The notes beneath the pieces were generated by a model, which was not told the DNA's origin, did not search any database, and was given only the letters and a program-made list of their open reading frames with translations. 17,233 bases of DNA from JBLYYQ01 sp048550035 (GTDB lineage Bacteria > Nitrospinota_A > UBA7883 > JBLYYQ01). The stretch lies in contig JBLYYQ010000122.1 of assembly GCA_048550035.1 (NCBI GenBank), forward strand, positions 1 to 17,233. The letters run 5' to 3'. Both the position numbers and the translations under genes were made by a program. Shown piece after piece: positions 16,540 to 17,233 of this stretch; position 1 is the stretch's first letter, and every line of letters starts with the position of its first letter.

Positions 16540-16602
16540 CCAACTGGCTAGTTACTATTTGCCAGTTTTGGATTCTAACTGCTACTAAAAGTTTGGCAGT
16601 TA
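16540..16602. repeat. Two related inverted repeats downstream of rpmB
   Basis: The first repeat is AACTGGC (16542-16548) against GCCAGTT (16561-16567) with a 12-base loop, extendable by two pairs (CC with GG) past a 2-base bulge. The second is TAACTGC (16576-16582) against GCAGTTA (16596-16602) with a 13-base loop. The half-sites are nearly the same and the centres are about 34 bp apart. Neither stem is followed by a T-run in either direction, so they are poor intrinsic terminators. Paired operators or RNA structures in the rpmB 3' end are both possible. Confidence 0.45.
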
Positions 16603-16611
16603 TAATAGAAG

Positions 16612-16854
16612 CTAAGCTGTAATAGAAAGCCCTGCAGCTTTAGTAGAGATTGCAGTCTTAATAGTAGGTTTTACAATCTTATTCGACTTCAGGCATTGAG
16701 TACAGATAGTTATCTTTTTAACAGATCCATTTTGCAACTGATGCCGTACTTTCTTAAGATTAGGATTCCACTTTCTCTTGGTAACATTATGGGCATGACT
16801 TATGTTGTTACCAAACATAGGCTTTTTACCACAGATTTCACAAATCTTCGCCAC
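16612..16854 (-). CDS. rpmB: 50S ribosomal protein L28, zinc-ribbon form
   Basis: Large-subunit ribosomal protein of 80 residues. The N-terminal CEICGKKP, then NNISHAHNVTKRKWNPNL, are hallmark L28 motifs. Two cysteine pairs, C5-x2-C8 and C51-x2-C54, make it the zinc-binding (C+) form of L28. The start is GTG: the second in-frame triplet upstream is TAG, and the first internal Met (residue 13) would remove the first cysteine pair. The minus-strand GGAG (16861-16864) is at proper distance. rpmG (L33), often adjacent in other bacteria, is not found here. Confidence 0.95.
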   Translation of the reverse strand: MAKICEICGKKPMFGNNISHAHNVTKRKWNPNLKKVRHQLQNGSVKKITICTQCLKSNKIVKPTIKTAISTKAAGLSITA

Positions 16855-16860
16855 TTTCTA

Positions 16861-16864
16861 CTCC
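16861..16864 (-). promoter_or_regulatory. Ribosome binding site for the GTG start of rpmB
   Basis: GGAG on the minus strand stands six bases before the GTG at 16852-16854. Together with the in-frame TAG just upstream it fixes the start codon. Confidence 0.75.
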
Positions 16865-16883
16865 ATCTAAAAAAATAATTGTT

Positions 16884-16912
16884 TTGAGTCAGGATGAAGT
16901 TTAGCATAATAT
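16884..16912 (+). promoter_or_regulatory. Candidate promoter for the DUF1858 gene
   Basis: TTGAGT (16884-16889) and TAATAT (16907-16912) are separated by 17 bases, each with four of six consensus positions. The start would fall near 16919, leaving a 45-base AT-rich leader ending in the AAGG ribosome site (16953-16956). The same 109-base gap must also hold the rpmB start signals, which I could not place. Confidence 0.4.
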
Positions 16913-16963
16913 CTGCAATATAAAAGATAAATTATAAATTAAATTAAATTTTAAGGTCATTTT

Positions 16964-17173
16964 ATGACAAAAATTGATAAAAATAGCAAAATTGGCGATA
17001 TCTTAAAGAATGTCCCAAATGCTTCAAGAGTCTTTGCATTATACGATATGGGTTGTGCTGCTTGCCAAGGTCGAGAGCATGAAAGCCTTGAATGGGGTGC
17101 GAATATGCATGGGATCAAGTTAGATAAGTTTATAGCCGATCTGAAGAAGGCAAAATCTAAAAAAAGTAAATAA
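16964..17173 (+). CDS. DUF1858 / hybrid-cluster-associated redox disulfide domain protein
   Basis: Small 69-residue protein that is all one domain. It begins with the family pattern KIGDILKNVPNASRVFALYDMGC, where C31-x2-C34 (GCAAC) is the redox or metal site, followed by HESLEWGANMHGI (H49-G50) and a lysine-rich C terminus. This is the DUF1858 pattern, called the hybrid cluster protein-associated redox disulfide domain because it often lies near hcp. The biochemical role is not established; a thiol-redox or iron-sulfur helper is inferred. It appears to be its own transcription unit, with a candidate promoter upstream and a hairpin terminator straight after the stop. No hcp gene is in the window, though the region downstream is cut off. 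Confidence 0.85.
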   Translation: MTKIDKNSKIGDILKNVPNASRVFALYDMGCAACQGREHESLEWGANMHGIKLDKFIADLKKAKSKKSK

Positions 17174-17178
17174 TATTT

Positions 17179-17215
17179 AGATCCTACCTCCAGTCAAATT
17201 ATAGAGGTAGGATCT
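17179..17215 (+). terminator. Hairpin terminator after the DUF1858 gene
   Basis: A perfect 12-bp inverted repeat, AGATCCTACCTC (17179-17190) against GAGGTAGGATCT (17204-17215), with a 13-base loop, begins six bases after the stop codon. The bases after it (CTTTAGAG) form only a short T-run, so termination may be moderate. It is the strongest stem-loop in the window. Confidence 0.7.
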
Positions 17216-17233
17216 CTTTAGAGTCTACTTTAG

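Noticed and set aside
1..17233. CRISPR arrays, tRNA or rRNA genes, insertion sequences, phage genes, toxin-antitoxin pairs
   Set aside because: No regularly spaced repeats, cloverleaf-like intergenic sequence, transposase or recombinase was seen. MazG here is the pyrophosphohydrolase and has no mazEF beside it.

Overview
This 17.2-kb window is AT-rich, densely coded bacterial DNA. It carries fifteen protein genes, almost all of them core (housekeeping) genes. The organism is a diderm (Gram-negative) that makes lipopolysaccharide: there is a CMP-Kdo synthetase (kdsB), a BamD-type outer-membrane assembly lipoprotein and a SurA/PpiC-type envelope foldase. The anchor-less succinate dehydrogenase/fumarate reductase of the SdhABE type, the nadK-recN pair and the DUF1858 redox-disulfide protein suggest a proteobacterium in the broad sense (a deltaproteobacterial-type or Campylobacterota-like lineage, or an uncultured relative). 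The genus cannot be read from the sequence. I see no mobile element, phage gene, CRISPR array, tRNA or rRNA.

Layout. 1-203: promoter region. 204-3762 (+): sdhA-sdhB-sdhE, translationally coupled. 3780-4737 (-): mazG then ybgC, overlapping by 8 bp. 4738-4828: divergent promoter region. 4829-6487 (+): ilvD. 6542-12608 (-): bamD-uvrA-kdsB-pyrG in transcription order, with gaps of 31, 78 and 9 bp. 12609-12695: divergent promoter region. 12696-15297 (+): nadK-recN. 15290-16408 (-): a membrane-anchored parvulin whose 3' end overlaps that of recN by 8 bp. 16409-16611: a 203-bp non-coding stretch rich in symmetrical sequence. 16612-16854 (-): rpmB. 16964-17173 (+): a DUF1858 protein with its own candidate promoter and a hairpin terminator. 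No gene-free stretch exceeds about 203 bp.

How the genes work together. SdhABE interconverts succinate and fumarate. SdhA lacks a Tat signal, so it should be cytoplasmic. SdhB keeps all four cysteines in its third cluster motif, and SdhE has two complete CCG motifs, so electrons probably leave through a heterodisulfide-reductase-like route instead of a haem b anchor. In the long minus-strand array, PyrG makes CTP and KdsB uses CTP to activate Kdo, while BamD serves the same outer membrane; uvrA sits among them. NadK and RecN form a second common pair (NADP supply and double-strand-break repair).

I found no clear new biological system. The signals most worth a second look are the anchor-less Sdh complex, the recurring AACTG(G)C motif and palindromes upstream of the parvulin gene, the single-domain MazG, and the stand-alone DUF1858 protein.
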